A DNA stretch of 5,867 bases from assembly GCA_030591285.1 (NCBI GenBank), contig JAUVBH010000116.1, positions 1 through 5,867 on the forward strand. The letters run 5' to 3'. Each line of letters starts with the position of its first letter. The stretch's first letter is position 1. Position numbers and translations under genes: made by a program. This DNA comes from Thermoplasmatota archaeon (GTDB taxonomy: Archaea > Thermoplasmatota > Penumbrarchaeia > Penumbrarchaeales > Penumbrarchaeaceae). The notes under the pieces were generated by a model. It worked only from the letters and a program-made list of their open reading frames with translations. It was not told the DNA's origin and did no database searches. Shown here piece after piece: positions 5,161-5,867 of the stretch.

Positions 5161-5867
5161 ATGTCTAAAAAGGATTTGGAACATTTCCGGATTCATTTGT
5201 CAGTTTTTATCATAGCATGCTTATTGATAATTACCTCCCTTGTTTTTGCGATCAGCATTGTATCCTATGGGTTTACCACAGGATACTTGGTGGAGGGCCA
5301 ACAGGTTGTTTTCGAGGATATGGGCACAAAGGTCTCGGACACGAATACGGCAGTTTCACCACGGATCCACGGAGATAATATCGTCTGGCTCGACGTCGGA
5401 AACACGGGCGATGATGAAGAAAAGGACCTGTTCCTGTCCAATACCAACTCCTTTAATACGTTGAGAGTGACGGACAACACGATAAAAATATCCAGCCTGG
5501 ACATTAATGCAGATGGGGCAGTATTCATCGAGGGTGGGCTTAGGATCACTCTCTTCGACCCTGATGATAACTCATTCGAGGATGTACCCGTGGAACTTGA
5601 GCCATTTCCGAACGATCCTCCCACCATAGAAAGGTGCAATATTGGCGGCGGAGCAATATCTTTCATCGGTACAGAGAACAACGATATGACCGATGTATTG
5701 AACAGGGACCCGGACGCATTTGTATACTTCACTGGCAACAGATCTACAGTGAGATACAGCGACCTGGCACCACCTCGCCGCCATGGCGGCCAGTGGGACG
5801 CCGTGACCGATGGGGAGTACATGGTATTCTCGAACAATGGGACCGCACACATAAGCGAGGTTGCCAC
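5161..5867 (+). CDS. Membrane-anchored TolB-like beta-propeller protein (5' part, runs off the edge)
   Basis: The frame is open from an in-frame stop at 5146-5148 to the window end, so the 3' end is missing; at least 235 codons are present. ATGs at 5149 and 5161 are both possible. The latter is preferred for its short polar start MSKKDLEHF and the upstream A/T-rich element, but neither has a Shine-Dalgarno. Residues about 13-36 form a hydrophobic helix (SVFIIACLLIITSLVFAISI), a signal peptide or N-terminal anchor, so the rest is probably outside the cell. After that come strand-rich repeats: SPRIHGDNIVWLDVG, LFLSNTNSFNTLRVTDN, GAVFIEGGLRITLFDPDDN and GEYMVFSNNG. This resembles the P-x-I-x-G-D-x-I-V-W blades of archaeal TolB-like surface proteins. 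The part is acidic (many Asp/Asn), as is usual for extracellular domains. The ligand is unknown. Confidence 0.82.
   Translation, partial: MSKKDLEHFRIHLSVFIIACLLIITSLVFAISIVSYGFTTGYLVEGQQVVFEDMGTKVSDTNTAVSPRIHGDNIVWLDVGNTGDDEEKDLFLSNTNSFNTLRVTDNTIKISSLDINADGAVFIEGGLRITLFDPDDNSFEDVPVELEPFPNDPPTIERCNIGGGAISFIGTENNDMTDVLNRDPDAFVYFTGNRSTVRYSDLAPPRRHGGQWDAVTDGEYMVFSNNGTAHISEVA

Noticed and set aside
5265..5867. Minus-strand open frame of about 200 codons
   Set aside because: It is antisense to a plus-strand frame with a signal or anchor helix and TolB-like repeats. Its translation is Ser/Val/Pro-rich with no recognisable domain, and it runs off the edge without its own start context.
1..5867. CRISPR array, insertion sequence, rRNA
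   Set aside because: No regularly spaced direct repeats, transposase-like frame with terminal repeats, or rRNA-like sequence was seen.

Overview
The window looks archaeal. Starts lack a uniform Shine-Dalgarno signal, several 5' flanks carry TATA-like boxes at the archaeal spacing, and two candidate starts fit leaderless mRNAs. The peroxiredoxin is of the archaeal Prx6 type, with the peroxidatic Cys plus a C-terminal C-x5-C pair. The mix of ferredoxin, Mrp, CGGC-domain protein and peroxiredoxin suggests an anaerobic or microaerophilic euryarchaeon. Thermoplasmatota is a guess from general style and is not proven by the sequence.

Layout: everything up to about 4930 that looks coding is on the minus strand, so it reads right to left. 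From right to left these are: mrp (4079-4930); a relic of a small membrane protein (3664-3933); a previously uncalled 50-codon ORF with a well-placed TATA box (3440-3592); a ferredoxin with a Gly/Arg/Met/His tail (3134-3433); a DUF59/MIP18-like protein (2826-3143); a 12-TM MFS transporter (1520-2746) preceded by a 37-nt inverted repeat; a 3' relic of a trmO-like gene (1309-1494); an archaeal peroxiredoxin (515-1195); and a CGGC-domain protein (48-497). The only plus-strand gene starts at about 5161 and runs off the right edge. It encodes a membrane-anchored or secreted protein with TolB-like beta-propeller repeats.

How the genes fit together: small ORF, ferredoxin and DUF59 form a tight cotranscribed unit (6-nt gap, then an overlap). 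Mrp and DUF59 are partners in Fe-S cluster assembly in other organisms, and in many bacterial Mrp proteins they are fused, so the central block reads as an Fe-S assembly or electron-transfer module. Peroxiredoxin and the CGGC protein form a second two-gene operon (17-nt gap) suited to peroxide defence and metal or thiol handling. The two gene relics, both in the orientation of their neighbours, mark places where the region has been rearranged or is decaying.
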